From Pelagicoccus enzymogenes (lineage in GTDB: Bacteria > Verrucomicrobiota > Verrucomicrobiia > Opitutales > Opitutaceae), in NCBI RefSeq assembly GCF_014803405.1, contig NZ_JACYFG010000051.1, positions 1-64,000 of the forward strand: DNA of 64,000 nucleotides. Direction: 5' to 3'. Position numbers and translations under genes: made by a program. This document shows, one piece after another, positions 8,108 to 16,401 of this stretch. Below the pieces are notes generated by a model that was given only the letters and a program-made list of their open reading frames with translations, did not search any database and was not told the DNA's origin. Within the stretch, counting starts at the first letter, position 1. Each line of letters starts with the position of its first letter.

Positions 8108-9184
8108 TCAGTCGAGCTTGGCCTTGAAGCTTTCCGTCGGGAAGTACTTGCCGGGGCACTGGGTGTGCTTGGGATGGATGAGGGTGTGGGTAGTCACGCG
8201 GGAGGCGGACAGCTGGGCCTTGTCCATGAGGTATTCCACGAGGGCTTCCAGCGTTTCCATCTGTTTGGTGGTCGGGCGGGTCTTGGAGAAGTCGCCTACC
8301 AGGCAGATGCCGATGCTGATTTGGTTGAGGGCGTAGCTGGACACGTGCCCTCCATGAATCTGCTTTTTCCATCGGTCGCCGATGTAGAGTTCGCCATCTT
8401 TCATGCCGCGGCCGTTGCCGATGACGAAGTGGTAGGCGAGGCCGTTTTCCATGCGCCGCTCGTTGCGGTGGTAGTTGTCCATGCCTTTGGCGGATCCGAC
8501 TCGCGTGGCGCTGTGGTGGATCACGATGTGTTTCCATTGGTTGGACTTGGCTCGGATGCGGTTCAGGGTTGCGAGGTCGGAGCTATCCAGCTGGGGCCCT
8601 TGGGGGATCACCGTACCGGGCGCGACGGGGATTTTGATGACTTGGCCGATCTTGATGCGATTGGCCCGCCGGATGGAGTTGAGGTTGGTGAGCGTGTTTA
8701 GGCTGACGCCGTACTTGGTGGCGATGTCGGAGAGGCTGTCCCCGGAGCGCACCTTGTACTCGATGTAAGTCTGAGCTGGGGCCGCGGCGGCGCTGCTTGC
8801 GGTGGTTGCCGCGTCGCCTTCCAAGGGAATCTTAATGATTTGTCCGACGCGGATGCGGTTGGCGTTCCCGATGGCGTTGAGGGCAGTGAGGGCTCGCAGG
8901 CTGACTCCGTGTTCCTTGGCGATGTCCGAGAGATTGTCGCCGTTGCGGATCTTGTACTCGGTGTACTGGGGAGCCGCGGCGGGGATGTTGAGCTTCTGGC
9001 CTACGGTGATGGCGTTGGCGTTGCTCAGGTTGTTGGCGTCCTTGATGGCCTGTACGGAAACCTTGTAGGCGAGAGCGATCTCGGTAAGGGTTTCGCCTTT
9101 TCGCACGCTGTGTACCGTCGCGGCCTCGACGCTCGAAACAAAGGTTGCGAGGAGGAGTGCGGCGTATGCGAAAAGTTTATACAT
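8108..9184 (-). CDS. LysM-containing N-acetylmuramoyl-L-alanine amidase (Amidase_2 fold)
   Basis: A 358-residue secreted protein. After the signal peptide (LFAYAALLLATFVSSVEA) there are three LysM repeats, each with the pattern of GETLTEIALAYKVS, GDNLSDIAKEHGVS or GDSLSDIATKYGVS followed by GQ-x-(L/I)-x-IP; LysM binds peptidoglycan. A short Ala/Thr linker lies between the second and third repeats. The C-terminal half is an Amidase_2/PGRP-type domain with HIVIHHSATR, YHFVIGNGRG and HPKHTQCPGKYFP, which hold the expected zinc-binding His and Cys. It should cut the amide between MurNAc and L-Ala. I chose the ATG at 9184, because the longer frame runs antisense into the SET gene. It is the third gene of the leftward DUF167/SET/amidase operon, 11 bases after the SET gene. 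Confidence 0.88.
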   Translation of the reverse strand: MYKLFAYAALLLATFVSSVEAATVHSVRKGETLTEIALAYKVSVQAIKDANNLSNANAITVGQKLNIPAAAPQYTEYKIRNGDNLSDIAKEHGVSLRALTALNAIGNANRIRVGQIIKIPLEGDAATTASSAAAAPAQTYIEYKVRSGDSLSDIATKYGVSLNTLTNLNSIRRANRIKIGQVIKIPVAPGTVIPQGPQLDSSDLATLNRIRAKSNQWKHIVIHHSATRVGSAKGMDNYHRNERRMENGLAYHFVIGNGRGMKDGELYIGDRWKKQIHGGHVSSYALNQISIGICLVGDFSKTRPTTKQMETLEALVEYLMDKAQLSASRVTTHTLIHPKHTQCPGKYFPTESFKAKLD

Positions 9185-9195
9185 TTGGTGGAGGC

Positions 9196-9771
9196 TTAGG
9201 CCCTCTTTTTCTTCTGGCGTTTTTTTAGCTTCTTGAGCTTGTCCCAGTCTTCTTTGCGTACGATGTGGCCGACGCAGTTGTCCGAGCCGCACAGACAAGG
9301 GTGGTCTTTCCAATGTTCCAAGGCGTAGCCGTAGTCGAAGGTGATCTCCTCGCCCTCCTTGATGTCGCGCAGGGCCACGAGCCAGATTTCGCCGTCGACG
9401 TTTTGGGCCTCGCAGTTGGGCGAGCAGGAGTGGTTGGCGAGTCGAGCGATGTTCCACTCGAAGTTCCCGTCGATATCGGTCTTGTCGTCCAGCTCGAAGA
9501 TATAGACGGCTCCGACGTCCTCGACGAGGGAGCGGTCGTGCTGGTCATTCGCTCGGGCAGTGGCGGTCTTTTTCTTGATCAGCTCGCCGAGGTACTGGAT
9601 GACGTACTCTTCCTCGGGAATGTCCTGGGCTGCGAAAAGGCCGTTGTTGTGGATGGCAGAGGTGGAGGTGCGGACGTAGGGGAATTCGGGGGGATTGCCC
9701 TTCTTGTCCAATCCGATGTACTTCGGCGCCTTCTTCTTGGAGGATTTCTTGGATTTGGAATCTTTGCCCAT
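9196..9771 (-). CDS. SET-domain protein (lysine methyltransferase-like) with post-SET cysteines
   Basis: A 191-residue protein with a full SET core: HNNGLFAAQDIPEEEYV (about 41-57), the S-adenosylmethionine/catalytic NHSCSPNC at 113-120, and GEEITFDYGY at 140-149. A post-SET-like CLCGSDNC (Cys159, 161, 166) follows and could bind zinc together with Cys120. Both ends are strongly basic (KSKKSSKKKAPK and KKLKKRQKKKRA), suggesting nucleic acid or histone-like partners. SET proteins are mainly eukaryotic, with scattered bacterial members that methylate lysines. It sits between the DUF167 and amidase genes at 20 and 11 bases, so it is part of a housekeeping-looking operon. The substrate is unknown. 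Confidence 0.85.
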   Translation of the reverse strand: MGKDSKSKKSSKKKAPKYIGLDKKGNPPEFPYVRTSTSAIHNNGLFAAQDIPEEEYVIQYLGELIKKKTATARANDQHDRSLVEDVGAVYIFELDDKTDIDGNFEWNIARLANHSCSPNCEAQNVDGEIWLVALRDIKEGEEITFDYGYALEHWKDHPCLCGSDNCVGHIVRKEDWDKLKKLKKRQKKKRA

Positions 9772-9791
9772 GTGGTCAGGATTTGTGGAAT

Positions 9792-10076
9792 TCAGGGCCG
9801 GGGAAGCTGCTCGAACTGGCTAGAGGAGAGGCGTTCGAAGGCAATCACTTTCTGTCTGCCGGTTTGGCCGCGCAGGATGCTGATCTGGTTTTTGGATACG
9901 CCGACCTGCTTGGCGAGGAAGGCGACGAGGGCCTTGTTAGCCTTGCCGTCCTGGGCAGGCGACTGGATGCGGACTTTGAGGGTGCCGTCCTCGAGCCAGC
10001 CGGCGAATTCGGTTTTGGAGGCGTTGGGGATGACCTTGACGGAGAGGGTATGCTGGTCTGCGGAGGAACTTGGCAT
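9792..10076 (-). CDS. DUF167/YggU family protein
   Basis: A 94-residue protein with the family pattern: LSVKVIPNASKTEFAGW near the start, LKVRIQSPAQDGKANKALV in the middle and the basic GQTGRQKVI near the end. DUF167 proteins are small cytoplasmic proteins of unproven function, widespread in bacteria and eukaryotes. It is the first gene of a leftward operon with the SET and amidase genes. The start codon at 10074-10076 lies about 75 bases from the divergent gene at 10151. Confidence 0.85.
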   Translation of the reverse strand: MPSSSADQHTLSVKVIPNASKTEFAGWLEDGTLKVRIQSPAQDGKANKALVAFLAKQVGVSKNQISILRGQTGRQKVIAFERLSSSQFEQLPRP

Positions 10077-10150
10077 GCGGGAGGCAGTCGTTATTGGGCG
10101 CTTGCGTTTCGGCGGCGAAGCAATTCTTAAGAGCTAGGAGGGATTTGATC

Positions 10151-10645
10151 ATGACGAATCATAACGACAGAGAACCGAATTTTATCGAAAGGCGCCGGGC
10201 GGAGCCGAACTTCATCGAAAAGAAGCGCCAGTGGAAGAGCAAGATGGAGAAACCGCTCTCGCGTCGCACCTTGATGATGGTGTTGCCGACGCTGGTACTG
10301 AGCGTGTTCGTGATGATGTCGGCGCCCTACCTGAAGCTGATTATGGAGCAGTTCATGAAGGACGGGGACGACATGAGCTTCCCTATGGCCCTCAATTTGG
10401 AGGAAGAAAAGAAGGTCGAGAAGGAGGGGCCTCCGCCGGATCCGGAAGCCTTGGAACGCGAGGCATACCGGAAGAAGCTGGAGGCGGAAGGTTTCGATTG
10501 GCGTAAGAAGCCGGAAATCGAGGGGCCGGACTTGAGCTTCGCCAAGGAGCAGGACCTGCAAGTAAAGCCTTTGGACGTGGAGTTGCCAAACACGATGACG
10601 GAGCTCCGAGCGGCTTCGAGACCGTCAGAGACTCCGTCCGACTAG
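10151..10645 (+). CDS. Single-pass membrane protein of unknown function
   Basis: 164 residues from the ATG at 10151, which has AGGAGGG at 10136-10142 at good spacing. The N-terminal tail contains a tandem repeat, EPNFIERRRA then EPNFIEKKRQ. One hydrophobic segment, LMMVLPTLVLSVFVMMSA (about 41-58), follows, then a highly charged tail rich in Glu, Lys and Pro (EEEKKVEKEGPPPDPEALE). The basic N-terminus should stay in the cytoplasm and the acidic tail outside. I recognise no family. After the stop, CTTTCG and CCGGC pair with GCCGG and CGAAAG (10646-10679), a hairpin between two convergent genes that may help end transcription. Confidence 0.6.
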   Translation: MTNHNDREPNFIERRRAEPNFIEKKRQWKSKMEKPLSRRTLMMVLPTLVLSVFVMMSAPYLKLIMEQFMKDGDDMSFPMALNLEEEKKVEKEGPPPDPEALEREAYRKKLEAEGFDWRKKPEIEGPDLSFAKEQDLQVKPLDVELPNTMTELRAASRPSETPSD

Positions 10646-10688
10646 CTTTCGAGAATACCGGCGTATCGGCCGGCGAAAGGGGGAGCTG

Positions 10689-11507
10689 CTAGCAGGCGCT
10701 GTAGTTTCCGGAGAGGAGGGTGTCTGCGAGGTGCAGGCTGTCGCTCACGTCGGTGACGAGGTTCCAGAGGGTCTGCTCGCCTTCGCCTAGGAGGTTGAGG
10801 ACCAGCAGGTCAGGGCCGCTGGCTTGGTCGGGCAGTTCGTCGACCTCGCGCACGACGCCGGTGATCCATTTTGCAAGGTTGAGCAAGCAGGCCATCTTGC
10901 CGGTGGTCTGGCAGTCAAGGGGCGCGTACTGGAAGCGGATTGGGTCGATGAGGGCGCTGGGCAAGCCCCACTCGCTGAGGAGGTTGAAGCAGAGGCTGGA
11001 GTGGTTGAACTTCTTGAGGCGATTGTTGAGGCTTCCGAGCTCGCGGGACTGGGCGCGGGTGGATTCGCTGATCGCCTCGGCGAGCGAGTGGATGAGGCCG
11101 ATGGTGTAGGCGCGTTGCTTGTCCAAGCGATGCTTTTCAGCGAGGGTTTCCATGCAGACCGCGCAGGTGATGGCCCGTTTCCAATGGTCCGATGAGTAGC
11201 TAAGCTCGTCGCTGCTGGGCGGATAAGAGTAGAGGCCAAGCAGGTCGTACATGCGTTGGAAGCCGATAGCCGTGATGGCCTCTTCGATGCTGAGGTAACC
11301 CTCTGGCTTCCTCTCGTGCAGGAGATTCGCTTCGCGGAGAATGCGGGTGGCGAGGAGGGGCTCGAGGCGGATGAGGGGAAGGATTTCGTCCGGGTTGACG
11401 TTTCCTTCGGCTACTAGGCTGCGGAGACTCTTGCCAATGCGGGATGCGGGGGAAAGAAGTTCGAACTGTCGCTGCAGGTCGCTTACTGTAGGATTAACTG
11501 GGTCCAT
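10689..11507 (-). CDS. HDOD-domain protein
   Basis: 272 residues with the layout of an HDOD domain: LLATRILREANLLH (about 50-63) corresponds to the helical S-x-x-(L)-x-x-x-N region, then EEAITAIGFQRMYDLL, and later RAYTIGLIHSLAEAI where HD phosphodiesterases would carry catalytic His-Asp. HDOD proteins lack that catalytic set and act as scaffolds in signalling. There is no attached GGDEF, EAL or receiver domain. It is leftward, 184 bases from the second, larger HDOD gene, with nothing recognisable between them. Confidence 0.75.
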   Translation of the reverse strand: MDPVNPTVSDLQRQFELLSPASRIGKSLRSLVAEGNVNPDEILPLIRLEPLLATRILREANLLHERKPEGYLSIEEAITAIGFQRMYDLLGLYSYPPSSDELSYSSDHWKRAITCAVCMETLAEKHRLDKQRAYTIGLIHSLAEAISESTRAQSRELGSLNNRLKKFNHSSLCFNLLSEWGLPSALIDPIRFQYAPLDCQTTGKMACLLNLAKWITGVVREVDELPDQASGPDLLVLNLLGEGEQTLWNLVTDVSDSLHLADTLLSGNYSAC

Positions 11508-11691
11508 GCCCAGTTTTTCGCCCGCCGCGGTGGCGCGTTTAGTCGGCGGTTCTAGATTTGGTAATCGAGCCTAGCCGTGGACGGATAGCGCTGGAAAACC
11601 CGTTGGGTGGAAATGGTGTCTTCCCTCTACGGTGGGCGGGGGCTGGCGCCTAGTTTGTCGTTGGCCTGTCCAACGGATTGCGCCGCAGGGC

Positions 11692-13302
11692 TTATACTGC
11701 GACCACAGCTTGGGAATCGATCAAGCCGTACAGCAGCGAGATGGAGGCGCGGATAGATCGCAGGTATTTGAGGTCGGTGGGGCTGAGGTCGATTTTCCGT
11801 CCCTCGGACGCGGTGCCGACGATGAGGTAGCGTAGCTGTTGGTCGAAGGTCACGGGCAAGATGATGAAGGAGCTGGTGTCGCCTGCGGAGTGGATCCATT
11901 CGGGCACGACCTTGCTGATTTTGCCGGTTTGGGTGTCTTGGATGAGAATGTCTTCCTTGCGGGTGAGGCAGATGGAGAACACGTCTCGCTTTTCGGGGCT
12001 GACGATGGGGCGGTTCTTGACCTTGGCGAAGAGGGATCCGGAACCGTAGCGGGCGGAGAAGTTTTGCGGACTGTATTCCTCTGGAGCGAATATGAGGCAG
12101 CTGTCCAAGTCGGCGGCGGCCCTGAAAGACCTGCAGACCTCATCGAAGATTGAGGCCAGTCGGACTTTGCTTCCGGGCACGAGCGCGTTCTCGATGCTTG
12201 TGACGGTTCGCTCGAAATTCTGTCTCGAAAAGCTCAGCCGCTCGTCGGCGCTCATTTCGGAAATGGGCTTGCTTGCAAGCTGGGCCTTTATCCTGGCGTG
12301 CTTGGGGGGCGAGGGCAAGTGGACGGAGTTGAGGCGGGCCTGGAGCTTTGCGGAAGCTGGGGAGTGTCTTTCGGCAATTCCCACGGAGCGATTCAGGGCG
12401 CTGATGCTCTCGTCGACGGCCAGGAGGGCTTCGTTGACGGTTTCGATGCTGAGCGGATAGCTGGACGCAAAACGCGCTAGGACTTGGTTGAGGGCGTGGT
12501 TGAAGTCGCTCGGGCCGACATTTTCGTCAAAGACGACATTGCTTAGCGAGACGGCGAGCTCCGAGACCAGAAGTGTCTCGTCTTGTGGCGAGTAGCAGGC
12601 TCGGGAAAGCGTTTCTTGCCTGAGTTTGCGGAGCGAGTGCTGGATGTCGCGCGGCAAGTTGCTTTGTTTGAGAATGGCCTCCCCGAGAGCGAGGGGAGTG
12701 AGGCCGAAGACGAGTTTGAAGGCTTCTTCCTCGGGCATGTCCAAAGCGTGAGAGCGAGCGAGGCGATAGTCCTCGACCTTGAAGGTGGAGAGCAGCAGGT
12801 GTCCGTAGTTTCGCAGAGAGGCGCAGACGAAAAAGAGCTCGGTCTCCTCTTCTCGTCCCGGGCGCTTGGCGAGCTGCTTCGCGAGCATGCCGCTGCAGAC
12901 GCAGAGGGCGGCTGCTTGACGTTGCTCGTAGGAATTGCCTCCGTAGCTGGCGTTTTCGGCGAGCATGAGGGAGATGGCGAGGTTGCGGATCTTTTCGAAG
13001 CCGACGGTATGGATTGCGTCCGATATGGTGCTGACCGGTTGGGCGCTCGGATTGTAGCCGAGGGTATTGGCGGCGCTGATGACTTTGGCGGTCACTGTAG
13101 GGTCGCGGCCGATCAGCTCTGACAATTCTCCGATGGAGATGCTGAAGGCTTTGGAGGCGAGCTGTTGGATGATCTGGATGATTTCGCTGATCGCCGTCGT
13201 CTTGTTGTCAGCCAAAGCCGATTCGATCTCGATGATCGTCTTGCGTGCGAGAGAGGGAGGCATTTGTGGGCGTTGCGTGAGTCGTTGGAGGTCTGGCTGC
13301 AT
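11692..13302 (-). CDS. HDOD-domain protein with C-terminal GAF-like domain
   Basis: 536 residues from the ATG at 13302; an upstream extension in the same frame reads as intergenic DNA, and an ATG at 13263 is an alternative. The N-terminal part is HDOD: IGELSELIGRDPTVTAKVIS followed by AANTLGYN and ISDAIHTVGFEKIRNLAISL. A middle helical region runs to about residue 370. The last ~160 residues resemble a GAF-type sensor (LASIFDEVCRSFRAAADLDS, then ILPVTFDQQLRYLIVGTA). HDOD-GAF proteins are thought to relay a small-ligand or redox signal. It is divergent from RNase Y, with about 210 bases between the starts. The GAF call is by fold pattern only. Confidence 0.7.
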   Translation of the reverse strand: MQPDLQRLTQRPQMPPSLARKTIIEIESALADNKTTAISEIIQIIQQLASKAFSISIGELSELIGRDPTVTAKVISAANTLGYNPSAQPVSTISDAIHTVGFEKIRNLAISLMLAENASYGGNSYEQRQAAALCVCSGMLAKQLAKRPGREEETELFFVCASLRNYGHLLLSTFKVEDYRLARSHALDMPEEEAFKLVFGLTPLALGEAILKQSNLPRDIQHSLRKLRQETLSRACYSPQDETLLVSELAVSLSNVVFDENVGPSDFNHALNQVLARFASSYPLSIETVNEALLAVDESISALNRSVGIAERHSPASAKLQARLNSVHLPSPPKHARIKAQLASKPISEMSADERLSFSRQNFERTVTSIENALVPGSKVRLASIFDEVCRSFRAAADLDSCLIFAPEEYSPQNFSARYGSGSLFAKVKNRPIVSPEKRDVFSICLTRKEDILIQDTQTGKISKVVPEWIHSAGDTSSFIILPVTFDQQLRYLIVGTASEGRKIDLSPTDLKYLRSIRASISLLYGLIDSQAVVAV

Positions 13303-13476
13303 GGAAAAAACAGTCCAGCTCCAATGGAATAGCAACCCGTGTCTGACGGTAGAAGGGGGGGTAAGGGCGCCTTTTACAGCTGATTTGCAAGCGTTTGCCA
13401 GAAATCGCATTGGAGGTGATGGCAGGGAACTTGTTTGTTGCCTTGTGCTTAAAAGTTATTTGGCTTCGGGGATTCA

Positions 13477-13509
13477 AGAGACCCCTGCTTGGGCGTCTCT
13501 CTTTTTTTT
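13477..13509 (+). terminator. Terminator-like hairpin in the rny leader
   Basis: AGAGACCCC (13477-13485) pairs with GGG and GTCTCT (13491-13500, one bulged C) around a TGCTT loop, and after one C there are eight Ts (13502-13509). This is a textbook intrinsic terminator, but it points at the rny gene, whose ATG is at 13516. The gene upstream is on the other strand, so it has no transcript to end other than one heading into rny. It may be an attenuator. Confidence 0.6.
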
Positions 13510-13515
13510 CACGAG

Positions 13516-15051
13516 ATGAGCAGTAGCATTTGGATAGGGTTGGCGGCTCTAGGAGCTGGTTTCGTTGCCGCGTACTTCACCCTTCGTTGGTCAATGCGTC
13601 GTACTCGGCTCCAGGCTCAGGCCGAGGCGGAATCGGTGTTGGATCTCGCCCGCCGCAAGGCCGAAATCGAGACCTTGGAGGCTCGGGCCAAAGTGGAACG
13701 CGAGATCGAGGGGCTACGCAGCGATTTCGAGCGAGCGGAGCAGCGTTCCGAGCTGGAAATCGAAAACAAGCTGAAGGAGATCCGCTCCCACGAAGAGTCC
13801 ATCGGCTTGTTGGACCACCAGCTGGAGCTCAGGCAAAGGCAGATCGAAAAGGAACTCGAGGAGCTGAAGCAAAATCGCGACAGCCTTTCCCAAATGTCGG
13901 CCAACATGCAGCGAACCATGGCCAACCTGGCGTCCATGGACGTATCGGAGATCAAGGAGTCGCTGCGCGAACAGGTGCGCCTCGATTGCCGGGACGAGCT
14001 CAAGAAGCTGCGGAAGGAGGTCCTAGAACGCTCGGAGGCGGAAATCCACCGCGAGGCTCGCCGTACCTTGCTGGCAGCCATGCAGCGCATTGCCAGCAAG
14101 CCGAACAACGACATCACGGCGGCCATCGTGCAGTTGCCGAACGACGAGATGAAGGGGCGGATCATCGGTCGGGAAGGGCGTAACATCAAGTGCTTCGAAA
14201 CGGCGACTGGGACCACCTTGCTTATCGACGAGTCGCCCAGCATGGTGATGGTTTCCTCCTTTGATCCAGTTCGCCGGGAGATCGCCAAGACGGCCTTGGA
14301 GCGTCTCGTGAAGGACGGACGTATCCATCCGGCTACCATCGAGGAGTTCGTGGGCGAAGCCCGCAATGACGTGGACCAGATCGTGGAGAACGCCGGAGAC
14401 GCCGCGGTCGAGCACTTGAAGATCTCTCGCCTGCATCCGGAAATCATCACCTTGCTTGGCAAGCTGAAATTCCGTACCTCCTATTCCCAGAACGTGCTCG
14501 AGCACTCGGTGGAAGTCGGCTTTCTGGCTTCCATCATCGCATCGGAGCTCGGTTTGGATCCGAATATTGCCAAAAGGGCGGCTTTGCTGCACGACATCGG
14601 CAAGGCGATCGACGGCGAATACGAAGGCAGCCACGCGATAGTGGGAGCCGAATTCGTGAAAGCGCGGGGGGAGGACGATATCGTGGTCAACGCGGTGGCT
14701 GCTCACCACGAGGAAGTGCCGCCTGAGTCGCTCTATGCCGCAGTGGTGATCCTAGCGGACACCATTTCAGCGGTTCGCCCAGGGGCTCGAGCGGAGACGC
14801 TGACTTCCTACATCGATCGCTTGCGGGATCTGGAGGACGTCGCCTTGTCCTTCGAGGGAATCCGGAGCGCCTACGCCATCCAGGCTGGACGTGAGGTGCG
14901 AGTGATCGTGGATCCCGAGCGCACTTCCGATGAGCAAGCCCAGACATTGGCTCGCGACATCCGGGACAAGATCGAGCAGACCCTCGAGTTTCCGAGTTCC
15001 ATCCGCGTCACGGTCGTGCGCGAGCAACGCTATATCGAGACGGCCAAGTAG
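13516..15051 (+). CDS. rny: Ribonuclease Y
   Basis: 511 residues from ATG 13516 (a TTG at 13489, inside the hairpin, is the alternative). The protein has the full RNase Y layout: an N-terminal membrane anchor (IWIGLAALGAGFVAAYFTL), a long coiled coil rich in Glu, Arg and Lys to about residue 195, a KH domain with GRIIGREGRNIKCFE, and an HD domain with AALLHDIGKAID and a downstream AAHHEEVPPES. RNase Y is the membrane-bound endonuclease that starts mRNA decay in many bacteria. There is no Shine-Dalgarno site, only a T-run and CACGAG, before the ATG. It is divergent from the HDOD-GAF gene. Confidence 0.95.
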   Translation: MSSSIWIGLAALGAGFVAAYFTLRWSMRRTRLQAQAEAESVLDLARRKAEIETLEARAKVEREIEGLRSDFERAEQRSELEIENKLKEIRSHEESIGLLDHQLELRQRQIEKELEELKQNRDSLSQMSANMQRTMANLASMDVSEIKESLREQVRLDCRDELKKLRKEVLERSEAEIHREARRTLLAAMQRIASKPNNDITAAIVQLPNDEMKGRIIGREGRNIKCFETATGTTLLIDESPSMVMVSSFDPVRREIAKTALERLVKDGRIHPATIEEFVGEARNDVDQIVENAGDAAVEHLKISRLHPEIITLLGKLKFRTSYSQNVLEHSVEVGFLASIIASELGLDPNIAKRAALLHDIGKAIDGEYEGSHAIVGAEFVKARGEDDIVVNAVAAHHEEVPPESLYAAVVILADTISAVRPGARAETLTSYIDRLRDLEDVALSFEGIRSAYAIQAGREVRVIVDPERTSDEQAQTLARDIRDKIEQTLEFPSSIRVTVVREQRYIETAK

Positions 15052-15102
15052 GGACTTCTCTTTGGCCAGCGAAGCGGGAGTCCTTCCGGTTCACGACGCG
15101 CG

Positions 15103-15531
15103 CTAGAGTTCGGTAGTCAATCGGGCGCTGAGGTCAGTGATGGCGGCTCCCAGCTTGACGCCTGCGCCCACGTTTCCGTCGTGGCCGGCGACGTGCAGTT
15201 TCACGGCCAGATCTTTGATGGTAGCGATGGTTTTGAGCGCTTGTTCGTTGCCCGCAGCCTTGATCGCGAGGGCGTCTAGGGTCGGAGTGAGGGCTACTTC
15301 TAGGTGGTGGAACTCCACGTATTCGCCGGCAGATGCCGCTGAGACGGTCTCGCTTGCCAGCATGTTCAGATGGGCGAGCAGTTGGGATTGTTCGTAGCCG
15401 CTCAGGTCGACGTTTTCCCAGGCTTGGGTTTCACGCGGCGCATCGTGCACGTCGTCGTATGGCGAATCGGCGCAGCCTGCCAGAAGCAGGCCAGCGGTCA
15501 GGAAACTAGTGGCAAGAAATTGATGGGTCAT
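15103..15531 (-). CDS. Small lipoprotein of unknown function
   Basis: 142 residues with a clear lipoprotein signal: a hydrophobic stretch FLTAGLLLAGC with Cys at the lipobox, then ADSPYDDVHD. The mature part is predicted mostly helical with several Ala- and Leu-rich heptad-like stretches (LLAHLNMLASETVSAAS, LKTIATIKDLAVKLHVAG). I recognise no domain. It starts 9 bases after the stop of the inositol-monophosphatase family gene, so both are likely one leftward unit. Confidence 0.65.
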   Translation of the reverse strand: MTHQFLATSFLTAGLLLAGCADSPYDDVHDAPRETQAWENVDLSGYEQSQLLAHLNMLASETVSAASAGEYVEFHHLEVALTPTLDALAIKAAGNEQALKTIATIKDLAVKLHVAGHDGNVGAGVKLGAAITDLSARLTTEL

Positions 15532-15540
15532 GGTTCGCTT

Positions 15541-16305
15541 TTATTGGTTGAGTGTCTGCACAACGGTTTCGTGGAGGTCTGAATTGCTGGCGATGCAAGA
15601 TTCTCCTTTGGCGGGATTTCCCCCGAACCAGTCGGTTATGACTGCTCCGGATCCTCTGAGTACCGGTACGAGGGCCATGATGTCCCAGGGATTGAGGATG
15701 GGATCGAGCATGATATCGGCTTTGCCGGTGGCGACGAGGAAGTAGCCGAAGCAGTCTCCCCAGGTGCGGCAGAACTTGGTTTTCCCCAGCAGCTCCTCGA
15801 AGTTAGGACCGTTCTGGTAGTGGGGGATGGATTGCACGTCGGTGGTGAGCACGATGGCTTCGGATAGCGGCACTCCTGTGCGAGCCTTGATGGGCTTGGA
15901 ATTGCAGAAGGCCCGTTGGTTGTCTCCGGAGATGCGCCTGTGGATGACCGGATAGTTGATGGTGCCGAAGATGGGTTCCCCGTCCTTGAGCAGGGCAATC
16001 ATGGTGCCGAAGAGCGGGGTTCCAGCAGTGAAGGTCTTGGTGCCGTCGATCGGATCGACAACCCATTGGTAGTCAGCGGATTCGTTTATGTTTCCGAATT
16101 CCTCTCCCATGATGCCGTGGTCTGGATAGAGGGTTTCGATCGCGTCGCGTATCATCTGCTCGGTCTTGCGGTCGGCCTCGGTTACGGGGGTGTTGTCGCC
16201 CTTGGAAAGGACCTCGAGGTGGGGGGACTCGAAGTACTCGAGGATAATGCGTTCGGTCTCTTTGCAGAGTTTTCCGGTGAAAGCGTCGAATTCTTCGAAT
16301 TGCAT
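15541..16305 (-). CDS. Inositol monophosphatase family phosphatase (HisN-like)
   Basis: 254 residues with all metal-site motifs of the family: IMGEEFG (around residues 65-71), VVDPIDGTKTF (around 82-92) and NPWDIMALVPVL (around 205-216). The DPIDGTKTF and GDNTPVTEADRKTE segments are close to histidinol-phosphate phosphatases (HisN) of the same superfamily, and other members hydrolyse inositol phosphates or PAP. Mg-dependent and cytoplasmic. No histidine-biosynthesis neighbour is present to settle the substrate. It is transcribed leftward ahead of a small lipoprotein gene and divergent from the exonuclease gene. Confidence 0.88.
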   Translation of the reverse strand: MQFEEFDAFTGKLCKETERIILEYFESPHLEVLSKGDNTPVTEADRKTEQMIRDAIETLYPDHGIMGEEFGNINESADYQWVVDPIDGTKTFTAGTPLFGTMIALLKDGEPIFGTINYPVIHRRISGDNQRAFCNSKPIKARTGVPLSEAIVLTTDVQSIPHYQNGPNFEELLGKTKFCRTWGDCFGYFLVATGKADIMLDPILNPWDIMALVPVLRGSGAVITDWFGGNPAKGESCIASNSDLHETVVQTLNQ

Positions 16306-16401
16306 AGGGCAGGCAGATTGCTGGGCTGTGGCCCAGTGTTAAACATAAAAAGTTTCCTAAGGATTCCCGCGTACATCTAGTCCCTTGCAAAGAGCGCCAA
16401 A

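Noticed and set aside
9185-9457. N-terminal extension of the LysM amidase
   Set aside because: The extra part is antisense to the SET gene and has no domain; the ATG at 9184 begins a normal signal peptide.
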